Below are positions 28,112 to 36,476 of a stretch of 64,000 nucleotides of DNA, in pieces. The stretch is from Algibacter lectus. Lineage in GTDB: Bacteria > Bacteroidota > Bacteroidia > Flavobacteriales > Flavobacteriaceae. Where the stretch lies: the NCBI RefSeq assembly GCF_900112395.1, contig NZ_FOLN01000001.1, forward strand, positions 1 to 64,000, given 5' to 3'. The position numbers and the translations under genes were made by a program. Under the pieces are notes generated by a model. That model was not told the DNA's origin and did not search any database. It saw nothing but the letters and a program-made list of their open reading frames with translations. Positions within the stretch are counted from its first letter, which is position 1; each line of letters begins with the position of its first letter.

Positions 28112-28822
28112 TTAACTAACGTCGCAATACTCGTATAATAATTTAAAATGCTCTTTCATTCTTTTTTCAGCTAAATCTGGATCTTGATCCTCAATAGCCT
28201 CATAAATTTCGGTATGCTCTCTTATTCTCAATTCATCTAAAGTATCATAATCTTTATGGTACTTTTTAAAATCTACAATAATCTGAGGTGTTATACCTAT
28301 CATAATTTCATTCATTGTAACATTTCCGCTTGCTTTTGCAATTGCTAAATGAAACAATAAATCTTCTTGAACTGCATCTTCTTTCGCCAATAATTTTGCC
28401 TTATGGGCATTTAAGGCCTTGTTAATTCTTTTTAAATCTGCATCTGTACGTCTATTTGCAGCAAGCCTAACTGTTTTTAATTCTAGTAAAATCCTAGTTT
28501 CTACTAGTGATTTAAAGTTAGGTATACCAAGACTTAGTATATCTTCTACCATACCATTCATGGCAATAGTACCAATGTTTGCTACAAATGTTCCACTTTG
28601 TGGCATTGAAATTAATATCCCGTATGATTCTAATTTAAGAATAGCAACCCTTACACTTCTGCGGCTTACACCAAATTTTTCTGCCAATACACGTTCTGCA
28701 GGTAATTTATCCCCTGGTTCTAAATGTTTACTAGTAATTAAATCGCTTATTTGAGAAATTAGTTTTTTAACAATACTAGTAATTTCTTGATTTTCATTTT
28801 TAGAAAGCACATTTATGTTCAT
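28112..28822 (-). CDS. GntR-family regulator with FCD ligand domain
   Basis: A 236-residue transcription factor. The winged helix is at about residues 10-80 (PGDKLPAERVLAEKFGVSRRSVRVAI, wing GILISMPQSGTFVA) and the FCD ligand domain at about 95-225 (ETRILLELKTVRLAA, LLFHLAIAKASGN, EHTEIYEAIEDQD), with histidines suited to metal-dependent acid binding. The frame extends to a GTG at 28846, but that codon lies inside the operator, so the ATG at 28822 is preferred. FadR/FCD regulators bind TGGT-Nx-ACCA; matching tandem sites precede this gene, susC and the PL7 operon. Similar regulators repress alginate loci in marine flavobacteria and respond to sugar acids. Confidence 0.92.
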   Translation of the reverse strand: MNINVLSKNENQEITSIVKKLISQISDLITSKHLEPGDKLPAERVLAEKFGVSRRSVRVAILKLESYGILISMPQSGTFVANIGTIAMNGMVEDILSLGIPNFKSLVETRILLELKTVRLAANRRTDADLKRINKALNAHKAKLLAKEDAVQEDLLFHLAIAKASGNVTMNEIMIGITPQIIVDFKKYHKDYDTLDELRIREHTEIYEAIEDQDPDLAEKRMKEHFKLLYEYCDVS

Positions 28823-28837
28823 ATAAAGCAAATTAAA

Positions 28838-28861
28838 TTGGTACACCAGATTGGTTCGCGA
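28838..28861. promoter_or_regulatory. GntR operator A (autoregulation)
   Basis: TGGTACACCA (28839-28848) is followed 13 bases on by a weaker copy, TGGTTCGCGA (28852-28861). It lies immediately upstream of the GntR ATG and just downstream of a TAATTTCG -7-like box on the minus strand, as expected for self-repression. Confidence 0.75.
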
Positions 28862-28924
28862 AATTATTAAATTTATACCATTTACAAAAACAAAACATAT
28901 TATATTCTGTATTAGAAAAATAAA

Positions 28925-28963
28925 AGGTTACCCTTCCCCTTCCACCCTCAGGTTAGGTAACCT
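28925..28963 (-). terminator. Terminator after susD
   Basis: AGGTTACC (28925-28932) pairs with GGTAACCT (28956-28963). On the minus strand the stem is followed by TTTATTTTT. It ends the susCD transcript before the gntR promoter. Confidence 0.7.
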
Positions 28964-29009
28964 AATACAACTAATCCAACACTAATTTCTTTTATCTATT
29001 TTAATATAA

Positions 29010-30368
29010 TTAATACCCTGTGTTTTGAGTAATGATGCCATTTGTGGCAGTGATTTCTGTACTTGGAATAGGAAATACATAGTAGTTACTAGAAATGGTT
29101 TGCCCCATTTCAGCATCAACAGTTCCGGTTCTAACCAAATCGAACCATCTATGTCCTTCCAAAGCTAATTCTACTCTTCTTTCTTTTTGAATGGCAGTTT
29201 CCACATCAGCTTGCGTTGTTGCAGTACCTACTAAAGAGGTTAACCCTGCTCTAGTTCTAATAGCGTCTAAACCTGCTAAAATAGTTGCAGATTGTGCTCC
29301 TGTTGCATTTGTAGATTCATTTAATGCCTCTGCATACATTAGGATAACATCAGACAATCTCATTTCTATAAAGTCCTGATCGCTGTTACCTCCCGTGTAC
29401 TTAACTCCTTTACCTCCTGCTGCATCAATAGTTAAAGCTTTTCTTAAATCTGTACCTCCACCAGCTGCACTACTAGCATCGAAAGCAGCTGTTAAACGCG
29501 GATCTAAAGGTGTAAGTGATTTTGTATCATTTCCTGCAAACCATCCAACAAATGTTGATGAAGACGACGTACCATCGGCATTTGGAATAGAAGATGATAA
29601 TTGAGTTGCAAAAATAATTTCTGAACTTACATCCGTAACAACATTAGCAAAATTAGGTTCTAAAGTTACACCTTCAACTACGGCATCACTCAAAACCTCT
29701 GCCAGCATTGTTGCTGCATTAGCAAAATCACCTCTGTACATGTATACTTTTCCAAGAAATGCCTTTGCTGCAATTTGCGACGCTCGTCCTGTTGCTAATC
29801 CGGAATTGGTTAAGCCAGCAATAGCATCTTGTAAATCTGGAATGATAACATTATTGTAAACATCGGCAACTGGTTGTCTTGTTAAATCTACATCAGGAAT
29901 CTCTGACACGGATGGCTGAGGCGTTAGGATTACAGAAACATCACCAAAAATCATGACTAACTTAAAGTAAGATAATCCTCTTAAAAATTTAGCCTCATTG
30001 ATTTGGGTATCGTCTAATGAATTTTCAATAACATTATTAGCACTTAAAATGGCTTTATACAAATTACTATAAACTGGACTAAAAAAAGCTCCCGCCATAT
30101 CGCCTCCTCCTAGATCGGAGTCATAAGTATCTATTGAAGTATGCGGATTTTCTAACATTAACATATTGTCTGCTCTAAAATCACCCATAACCAATTGCGG
30201 CATGGCAACGCCTGTTTGATAGTAGTATGCTGCATTTAAAACCGGTTCGAACTCTACCAATTTACTTGCCTCTAAATCTAATTCAGGTGATTGTTCCAAA
30301 TCATTATCACACGCTGTTAGCAACAGCATAGCTGCAAATACTGTATATATCGTTTTTATATTTTTCAT
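29010..30368 (-). CDS. SusD-like glycan-binding lipoprotein
   Basis: A 452-residue outer-membrane lipoprotein: signal MKNIKTIYTVFAAMLLLTAC with lipid-accepting Cys20. SusD proteins form the lid of the SusC transporter and bind oligosaccharides at the cell surface. The TPR-rich SusD fold is seen in VYSNLYKAILSANNVIEN, EAKFLRGLSYFKLVMIFGDVSV, AAKAFLGKVYMYRGDFANA, and the C-terminal IQKERRVELALEGHRWFDLVRTG motif. Ten bases separate it from susC; the pair has its own operator. Confidence 0.95.
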   Translation of the reverse strand: MKNIKTIYTVFAAMLLLTACDNDLEQSPELDLEASKLVEFEPVLNAAYYYQTGVAMPQLVMGDFRADNMLMLENPHTSIDTYDSDLGGGDMAGAFFSPVYSNLYKAILSANNVIENSLDDTQINEAKFLRGLSYFKLVMIFGDVSVILTPQPSVSEIPDVDLTRQPVADVYNNVIIPDLQDAIAGLTNSGLATGRASQIAAKAFLGKVYMYRGDFANAATMLAEVLSDAVVEGVTLEPNFANVVTDVSSEIIFATQLSSSIPNADGTSSSSTFVGWFAGNDTKSLTPLDPRLTAAFDASSAAGGGTDLRKALTIDAAGGKGVKYTGGNSDQDFIEMRLSDVILMYAEALNESTNATGAQSATILAGLDAIRTRAGLTSLVGTATTQADVETAIQKERRVELALEGHRWFDLVRTGTVDAEMGQTISSNYYVFPIPSTEITATNGIITQNTGY

Positions 30369-30378
30369 TTTCTCTTAA

Positions 30379-33300
30379 TTAAAAATTAACATTTACACCG
30401 AAAGTAAAACTTCTTACAATTGGACTTGCCCCTTCTTGGTATCCATAAGTGGTTGGACCTCCATAACCATCATTTTCAATCTCTATTCCTTCAGGGTTGA
30501 ATGACGTATAATCTTTACCCATTACATATAACAAATTGGTAGCGGCAAGATATACTCTAAGTGAACCAACACCCATTTTACTAATAAAATCTGGGTTAAG
30601 TGTGTATCCTATAGTTAGGTTTCTTAAAGCGATGTATGATGCATCTTGAATCATTGAACCATGTACATCTCTAGTTTGTAAATAATGTAAACCATTATTA
30701 TCTGCAATACCATCATTATCAACATCAAAACTAGGTGCTGTAGCATCACGGAAATGAGATTGCCAGTAGATAGGATCGATATTATAGACTTCTGCACCTT
30801 GAGATCCTTGAAATTGGAATGAAAAATCGAAATCTTTATAGTTCATATTACTTGATAAACCCCAATAAAAATCTGGAGTCGCAGATCCTAATTTTACATA
30901 ATCATCTTCATAAGTAATTAAGCCATCTTCATTTTGATCTACTACATAATGTACACCACTGGTATATCCAATAGTTCTTGTAGGATCTTCAATATAAATA
31001 GATTCAACTAAACCTGCACTTTCATAACCCCACATTTCACCAAGTTCGCCACCAACATAATTTCTAAACTCAGCACCTCTTCCACTTGGTCCTCCATAAA
31101 TTTGGCGCGGTAACTCATCAACAGAACCTAAACTTGCAATTTTAGTATCAACCGTAGATAAGTTAGCATTCATACTCCAAGTAAAACCATCATTTTGGAT
31201 GATATTTGCATTCAATTCTATCTCTACACCAGAACTAGTAATATCTCCACGGTTAAGTCTAATAGAAGGTGTACCAAGAACTTCAGAAACACTTTGATTA
31301 ATTAGCATATTGTTTACATCAGAGGTGTAATAATCTACACTAACTCTAAAACGATTGTTTAAAAACCCAGTATCAATACCGTAATTCGTTTCTTTATTCG
31401 TTTGCCAAGTTAAATCTGGATTTGTAACATCTTCTGGAATTAAAAAACCTGTTCCAAAAGCGGTAGGTGTCGTTCCCAAAATACTTAATGAACTATAAGA
31501 ACCTAAATCTGAAGAGGTACCTAAGGAACCTGTACTAAATCTAAGTTTTAATAAACTTACTGCTTCACTATCTTCTAAAAAAGATTCTTTATGTACATTC
31601 CAACCTAACGATAACGCTGGGAATACCGCAAATCTTTCGTTAGATCCAAAACGAGAATCACCATCTCTTCTCACAGATGCCGATAGTAAATAACGATCGT
31701 CGTAAGCATAAGCTAGCCTACCGAAAACACCACGTCTTGATTGTGTTTCATCTATTCTATTCGAAATAACATCTTCCGCATTAAAATAAGAATAGTTTAA
31801 AGGATATCCTACTGGTACGTTAGTTCCATTTGATGAAAGCCCAGTGTACTTTGTATTTACAAATTCCATTCCTGCTACAGCAGAAATATCATGCTTATCA
31901 GCAAATAACTTCGTATAACTTAAAGTTGTTGTACTTAATACAGTCGATTTTTTTATGTCTGACATATCTAAACTAGATGATGTAGAACGCTGTTGACCAT
32001 CTGATAATACACCATGATATTCATACTCATTAACATCACGTAAATCAGCTCCAAAAATAGTTTTCACCTTTAACCCTTCCATAAGCTCGTATTCTAAATA
32101 AGAACTTACATTACCATAAAGCGTTTTCTTATAACGTTGTGAATTATCGAATTTTGAAGCGACGCCTGCATCTCCTGTTCCTCCAATACCATTTTGGTTT
32201 CTACCATAATGCCAATCGTTTACAACGTCTCCTGGTTGCAAATCATAAATGCTATGCGCATCATAATTTTGACTTAAATCTCCTCTATAATTACTATCGA
32301 AAGACTGACCGATATTATTCCCTGTAAATCCTGAATCGAAAAGTGCTTGTCTCTTACCATCCAATTGCTGAACAAAATCAATAGAGGCTTGTGTATGGTA
32401 AATAGGACTAATACTATAAGACCTTAAAAGATCTCTCATTTCCCAAGGCACAATATCTTGGTTACCATAGAACCCATTCATACTTAATCCCGCTTTTAGC
32501 TTATCGTTTAAAGTCGCATCAATATTCATACGTCCGTTATACCTCTCATAACCTTGCCCTTTTACAATACCATCGGTATTTAAATACCCAAGTGAAGCAA
32601 ATGCTTTTATATTTTCAGACCCTCCACTTACACTAAAATCATGACTTGTTGAATTACCACTCTTAAAAAGCCAATCTTCCATACTCACAACATCTGGAGC
32701 ATTTGCGTATGCATCTAATCTGTATTCCAATAATCCTGGGTCAGTTAAAGAAAGGTCGTAATCACCGGTTTGTAATTCGTTCGCCCATTCTCCTGCAGTT
32801 TTAAGCATTTCAATATCCTTTACATACTTTCTTGAAGTACTTGTATAGGCGTTGTAACTAAAATTAAGTTTTCCAGATTTCCCTTTTTTAGTAGTAATTA
32901 AAATAACACCATTTGCTCCTAAAGAACCATAAATAGCAGCAGAAGCCGCATCTTTTAAGACCTCTAGACTCTCAATATCGTTAGGGTTTACGGTTGCTAA
33001 ATTTCCTGAAATAGGAAACCCATCTACAACAATTAAAGGATCGGAATTACTCGAAAGTGAGGAACCCGCTCTAATTTGAACTTTTAAATCTGAACCTGGT
33101 TCTCCACTTTGATTTTGAATATTAACACCAGGAAGCTTTCCTGCTAAAGCTTCATCTACACGAGAGGTTTGTACAGCAGCAACATCTTCTCCTCCTATTT
33201 TTGCAACAGCACCTGTAAGATGAGATTTTTTTGTTGTACCGTAACCTACCACAACAACTTCGTCTAATTGAGCAGAATCTTCAGTTAAAACAACATTAAG

Positions 33301-33570
33301 CGTTTTTTGATTTGTTATTGTAATCGATTGCGAAACATAGCCTACATAGGAAAACAGAAGAACATCTCCGCTTTTAACATTAATTTTGAATCCTCCATCA
33401 AAATCTGTTGCTGTACCTTTTGTGGTATTAGCCACAATAACATTAACACCAGGAACAGGCAAATTACCCTCGTCTGATACCGCACCTGATAATTGGTACC
33501 CGTCTTGTGCATATAACGATATATTAAATATCATTATTAACATTAAAAATAGTTTAGTTTTTAAATTCAT
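30379..33570 (-). CDS. SusC-like TonB-dependent outer-membrane transporter
   Basis: A 1063-residue barrel that imports oligosaccharides with energy from TonB. Signal peptide (to about residue 21), carboxypeptidase-like regulatory domain (about 26-105: GAVSDEGNLPVPGVNVIV), TonB box and plug start LDEVVVVGYGTTKK, plug domain (about 115-235), then the 22-strand barrel ending in an aromatic residue (SFTFGVNVNF). It is co-transcribed with susD. Tandem GntR operators sit at 33710-33747 over its promoter. The carried glycan is presumably the product of the two PL7-family lyases in the same regulon. Confidence 0.96.
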   Translation of the reverse strand: MNLKTKLFLMLIMIFNISLYAQDGYQLSGAVSDEGNLPVPGVNVIVANTTKGTATDFDGGFKINVKSGDVLLFSYVGYVSQSITITNQKTLNVVLTEDSAQLDEVVVVGYGTTKKSHLTGAVAKIGGEDVAAVQTSRVDEALAGKLPGVNIQNQSGEPGSDLKVQIRAGSSLSSNSDPLIVVDGFPISGNLATVNPNDIESLEVLKDAASAAIYGSLGANGVILITTKKGKSGKLNFSYNAYTSTSRKYVKDIEMLKTAGEWANELQTGDYDLSLTDPGLLEYRLDAYANAPDVVSMEDWLFKSGNSTSHDFSVSGGSENIKAFASLGYLNTDGIVKGQGYERYNGRMNIDATLNDKLKAGLSMNGFYGNQDIVPWEMRDLLRSYSISPIYHTQASIDFVQQLDGKRQALFDSGFTGNNIGQSFDSNYRGDLSQNYDAHSIYDLQPGDVVNDWHYGRNQNGIGGTGDAGVASKFDNSQRYKKTLYGNVSSYLEYELMEGLKVKTIFGADLRDVNEYEYHGVLSDGQQRSTSSSLDMSDIKKSTVLSTTTLSYTKLFADKHDISAVAGMEFVNTKYTGLSSNGTNVPVGYPLNYSYFNAEDVISNRIDETQSRRGVFGRLAYAYDDRYLLSASVRRDGDSRFGSNERFAVFPALSLGWNVHKESFLEDSEAVSLLKLRFSTGSLGTSSDLGSYSSLSILGTTPTAFGTGFLIPEDVTNPDLTWQTNKETNYGIDTGFLNNRFRVSVDYYTSDVNNMLINQSVSEVLGTPSIRLNRGDITSSGVEIELNANIIQNDGFTWSMNANLSTVDTKIASLGSVDELPRQIYGGPSGRGAEFRNYVGGELGEMWGYESAGLVESIYIEDPTRTIGYTSGVHYVVDQNEDGLITYEDDYVKLGSATPDFYWGLSSNMNYKDFDFSFQFQGSQGAEVYNIDPIYWQSHFRDATAPSFDVDNDGIADNNGLHYLQTRDVHGSMIQDASYIALRNLTIGYTLNPDFISKMGVGSLRVYLAATNLLYVMGKDYTSFNPEGIEIENDGYGGPTTYGYQEGASPIVRSFTFGVNVNF

Positions 33571-33709
33571 TGGTTATTTTATTTAGTTAGTTAAATGCAA
33601 CGCAAAACACATTGCTCTCGAGAAATTAATTAGATAATTTCTGGCACTTTGGCGGTCATAAATTTTTAGTTTAATTGTTATTTTTTTAAGATTAATAAAA
33701 TTCAAATTA

Positions 33710-33747
33710 TTGGTTCACCAAATTGGTACTCCAAACTGGTGTACCAA
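33710..33747. promoter_or_regulatory. GntR operator B (susC promoter)
   Basis: Three TGGT-N2-ACCA-like words in 13-bp register: TGGTTCACCA (33711-33720), TGGTACTCCA (33724-33733) and TGGTGTACCA (33737-33746). On the minus strand a TTTG inside the array and TAATTTG (complement of 33703-33709) could form the -33/-7 promoter, so bound repressor would block it. The susC start lies 140 bases downstream. Confidence 0.8.
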
Positions 33748-34015
33748 ATATATATGAAAAAGTTGTTACTGCAAAATATAATTTTGATATAATTATCTAA
33801 AAATCAAAGGATACTAACTATAATTTTGTGTTTACCATAAAAAGTTAAGCGTACCAAGAACTACGAGTATATAGAAATACCTCGAAAATTTAAATTGTTG
33901 GAGTAGTTTTAATAGGCTAAAATACTACTCCAACATCTACTATTAACTTCAATCACGCTATTAATTAGTCTTAATAGTTTTAACTTAAATATCAAATAGA
34001 AATATTGTAGATTTC
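33748..34015 (-). terminator. Region after the PL7 operon with a terminator-like hairpin
   Basis: No gene is present between the PL7 gene (34016) and the susC operator. GTTGGAGTAGT (33897-33907) pairs with ACTACTCCAAC (33924-33934), extended by T/A pairs. It probably ends the PL7 operon, although only a weak T-tract follows on the minus strand. The remainder is AT-rich with nothing else recognised. With 33571-33709 (susC leader), the whole gene-free stretch is 445 bases. Confidence 0.5.
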
Positions 34016-35116
34016 TTAATCATTTTTAGTGAAATACTCTTCATTAGATACTGCCGCATCACTCACAGTTATACTCCCTGTTTTAAACCAAACTTCAGCA
34101 TAATTTCCATCGGCATATTGTTTTTCAATATCACCGCCATGTGTTTCTGCACCAGAACACCAGTTTTTATTTAATTTCGGAGATTTTCCATTGGTTTGAT
34201 TATAGGCTCCCAGTTTGAAAAAACAACCTTCTCCTGTATATGCTGCTTCACGTTCTACGCCATTTTGACCAATAGGTACAAATAGTTTTTGTGTTTGCTC
34301 AGGAATATCTGCGGCTGTTGTGTATTCCGATTCTATTAAGTTTTTTGTAAACGTTCTGGTTTCATGATCTTTACTTGTAAATTTCAAGTTCAGAATACCA
34401 TCTCTTACTTCAATTTCATAACTAAATTCTTCACCTAAAGCAATACCGTCTTTTGGTTCTTCAGGATATGTATTTTCTTCTAATCCAACAACCGAAAAAT
34501 CGTTTCCCCAAACTGCCGTTGAATAATCCCATCTTCCTGAATTATCACCACCCGCTGTGTTTATTTCATAATGCCAAAACACAGAACCTTTTGTATGCCC
34601 TGGGAATTTTTTGTAAAATATTTTTAGGGGTTCATTCTCATGCTTATCCGCACTATGAATTTGTCCCACAACTACAGCGTGAGAAGCTGCAACACGCGCA
34701 TCACCCGTAGCAGATACATTCATTACTTTTAATGTTGCCGTCAATTTATCGTTAGCTGCTTTTGGGTACCACTTTTTTATTTGAGCTAATTCTGTTCTAG
34801 TATTATTCGAGGTTCCATGCGTATCTCCACCATTTGGTGCTTTAAAAACAATCCAATCATTTTTGCCATCATTAGCTGTGTAAAAGAAATCTTTGTTTTC
34901 AAAATTATTTGCTATTCCCACATTAGAACCGTCTCCTAAAATTAATTTCCAATCATCAAAAAAAGGAATAACATCACTAGCGTAAACGGTTTTTATTACT
35001 TCTTCTTTAATGGCTTCTTTATTCTCTGTTTTAGTTTCATTTTTACAACTATTTAAACTCAGAAAAAAACTAAGAATGACAAGCGTAGCTCCTGTTGATA
35101 TGTTTTTTGTATTCAT
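34016..35116 (-). CDS. PL7-type polysaccharide lyase, lipoprotein (first paralogue)
   Basis: A 366-residue surface or periplasmic lipoprotein (Cys24 in LNSC) with one alginate_lyase2/PL7 jelly-roll domain. The three active-site strands are visible: NNTRTEL (residues 104-110, usual RxEL), GQIH (151-154) and FFKLGAYNQ (299-307), holding the Arg, His, Lys and Tyr of the family. PL7 enzymes cleave 1,4-linked uronates by beta-elimination, usually alginate; the exact glycan here is unproven. It is the last gene of the operon and is clearly a duplicate of the lyase at 38400, sharing long identical stretches such as KIFYKKFPGHTKGSVFW. Confidence 0.88.
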   Translation of the reverse strand: MNTKNISTGATLVILSFFLSLNSCKNETKTENKEAIKEEVIKTVYASDVIPFFDDWKLILGDGSNVGIANNFENKDFFYTANDGKNDWIVFKAPNGGDTHGTSNNTRTELAQIKKWYPKAANDKLTATLKVMNVSATGDARVAASHAVVVGQIHSADKHENEPLKIFYKKFPGHTKGSVFWHYEINTAGGDNSGRWDYSTAVWGNDFSVVGLEENTYPEEPKDGIALGEEFSYEIEVRDGILNLKFTSKDHETRTFTKNLIESEYTTAADIPEQTQKLFVPIGQNGVEREAAYTGEGCFFKLGAYNQTNGKSPKLNKNWCSGAETHGGDIEKQYADGNYAEVWFKTGSITVSDAAVSNEEYFTKND

Positions 35117-35159
35117 TTTGGTATGGTTTAATTTAGTTTTATTTTTTATGAGTTAAGCA

Positions 35160-36434
35160 TTAGAAATATTCTAAAAGAGCAACTATTCCGTTGTATGAAA
35201 TCACTAAAGAAAAGAACAATGCAGCATACAACCCTATATAAACACCTAAACTCGTTTTATAATCTTTCATGACTTTTGTACTGCTTAGCATTAGAATAAT
35301 ACCTAACACTACAATTGGTAGCACAAATACATTAAATACTTGAGATAGAATTTGAATTTCAATTGGGTTTGCTCCAAATCCAGGACCAATTAGAGCCACC
35401 ATACAAGCTACAGCAGTTATTATCCTAAACTGACGCGAATTGGTATCTAATTCTCCCGATTGATAATCTGCAATTAGTAATGGTGCTATTAATAAACACG
35501 GAAAAATAGAAGATAATCCTGCGCTTAAGGCTCCAAAAAAGAAAATAGAAACGGCCCACTTACCAGCAACAGGTTCTAGTGTATTAGCCATATCTAAAAC
35601 TTGAGAAACTTCTTTACCTTGATAAAATAAAGCTCCTGCCGCTACTGCCATAATAACGCCACTAATTACAAATATTAATATGGCGGCAGTAATGGAATCT
35701 TTTTTCTGTTGATCTAAATTTTTAATAGTCCAACCTTTTCCTTTTACAAAAAGTGGTCGAGATAGAAATGTAGCCGAAGCCATGGTAGTACCAACAAACG
35801 CTGCAACTAGCATTTTACCGCCAGGAACATCTGGTATAGTGGGCAATAAGCCTTTAACTACATCTATAGAAAGTGGCTGCACAAAACATAATGAAAGTAC
35901 AAATGAGAACCCCATTAAGGTTACAAAAACAACCAATATTTTCTCAAAAAATGTGTACTTACCAACGAGCATTAATAAGTAAAACGTAACAATAATTATA
36001 ATGGCTGTTATTAAAACAGTTTCATACTTATAAGCGCTTAATCCATCAAAATTAATGGCTAATATCTCATAAATAATGTTTGATGAAATCCCTAAAATTC
36101 CCATTAATGAATTCCATTGACCAAACGTAATGCCAACAATAATTAATATGGCTAAAGTTTTACCAAATTTTAAATGTTTTTTAAATCCGTAAAGCGCCGT
36201 TTCACTGGTAATCAATGCGTAATTACCATAGGCAAACATTAAAACTCCTGAAAAAACACAACTAATTAAAAGCACCCATAATAATTGCATATTAAATTTA
36301 CTTCCAGCAACAATCATCGAGGTTACGCTACCAGTACCTATGGTATAACCGATAGCAAAAATACCTGGACCAAAGCCCAAAACTATGGCTACAATTTTTT
36401 GTAATAAAGATTTCTTCTCTTTTAATTCAGACAT
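35160..36434 (-). CDS. Nramp-fold transporter without the metal-binding motif
   Basis: A 424-residue inner-membrane protein with about 11 helices and the overall Nramp/SLC11 pattern. In true Nramp metal transporters, helix 1 carries DPGN and helix 6 a metal-ligating Met in MPH. Here helix 1 reads GPGIFAIGYTIGTGSVTSM (residues 22-40) and helix 6 GTTMASATFLS (215-225), so the Asp and Asn ligands and the MPH motif are absent. It is encoded between a sugar-acid kinase/dehydrogenase fusion and a polysaccharide lyase in one operon, with 42-43 base spacings. Uptake of an organic sugar acid is therefore more plausible than metal transport, but this is inference. Confidence 0.82.
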   Translation of the reverse strand: MSELKEKKSLLQKIVAIVLGFGPGIFAIGYTIGTGSVTSMIVAGSKFNMQLLWVLLISCVFSGVLMFAYGNYALITSETALYGFKKHLKFGKTLAILIIVGITFGQWNSLMGILGISSNIIYEILAINFDGLSAYKYETVLITAIIIIVTFYLLMLVGKYTFFEKILVVFVTLMGFSFVLSLCFVQPLSIDVVKGLLPTIPDVPGGKMLVAAFVGTTMASATFLSRPLFVKGKGWTIKNLDQQKKDSITAAILIFVISGVIMAVAAGALFYQGKEVSQVLDMANTLEPVAGKWAVSIFFFGALSAGLSSIFPCLLIAPLLIADYQSGELDTNSRQFRIITAVACMVALIGPGFGANPIEIQILSQVFNVFVLPIVVLGIILMLSSTKVMKDYKTSLGVYIGLYAALFFSLVISYNGIVALLEYF

Positions 36435-36476
36435 TATATTTAGTTTAGTTCGGTGTATTTAGTTAAAATGGAGTGG

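Noticed and set aside
28844-28846. GTG start for the GntR regulator
   Set aside because: It falls inside the operator and adds eight residues not typical of the family; the ATG at 28822 is preferred.
35160-36434. Divalent metal (Mn/Fe) transporter MntH
   Set aside because: The DPGN and MPH metal-binding motifs are absent and the gene context is glycan catabolism.
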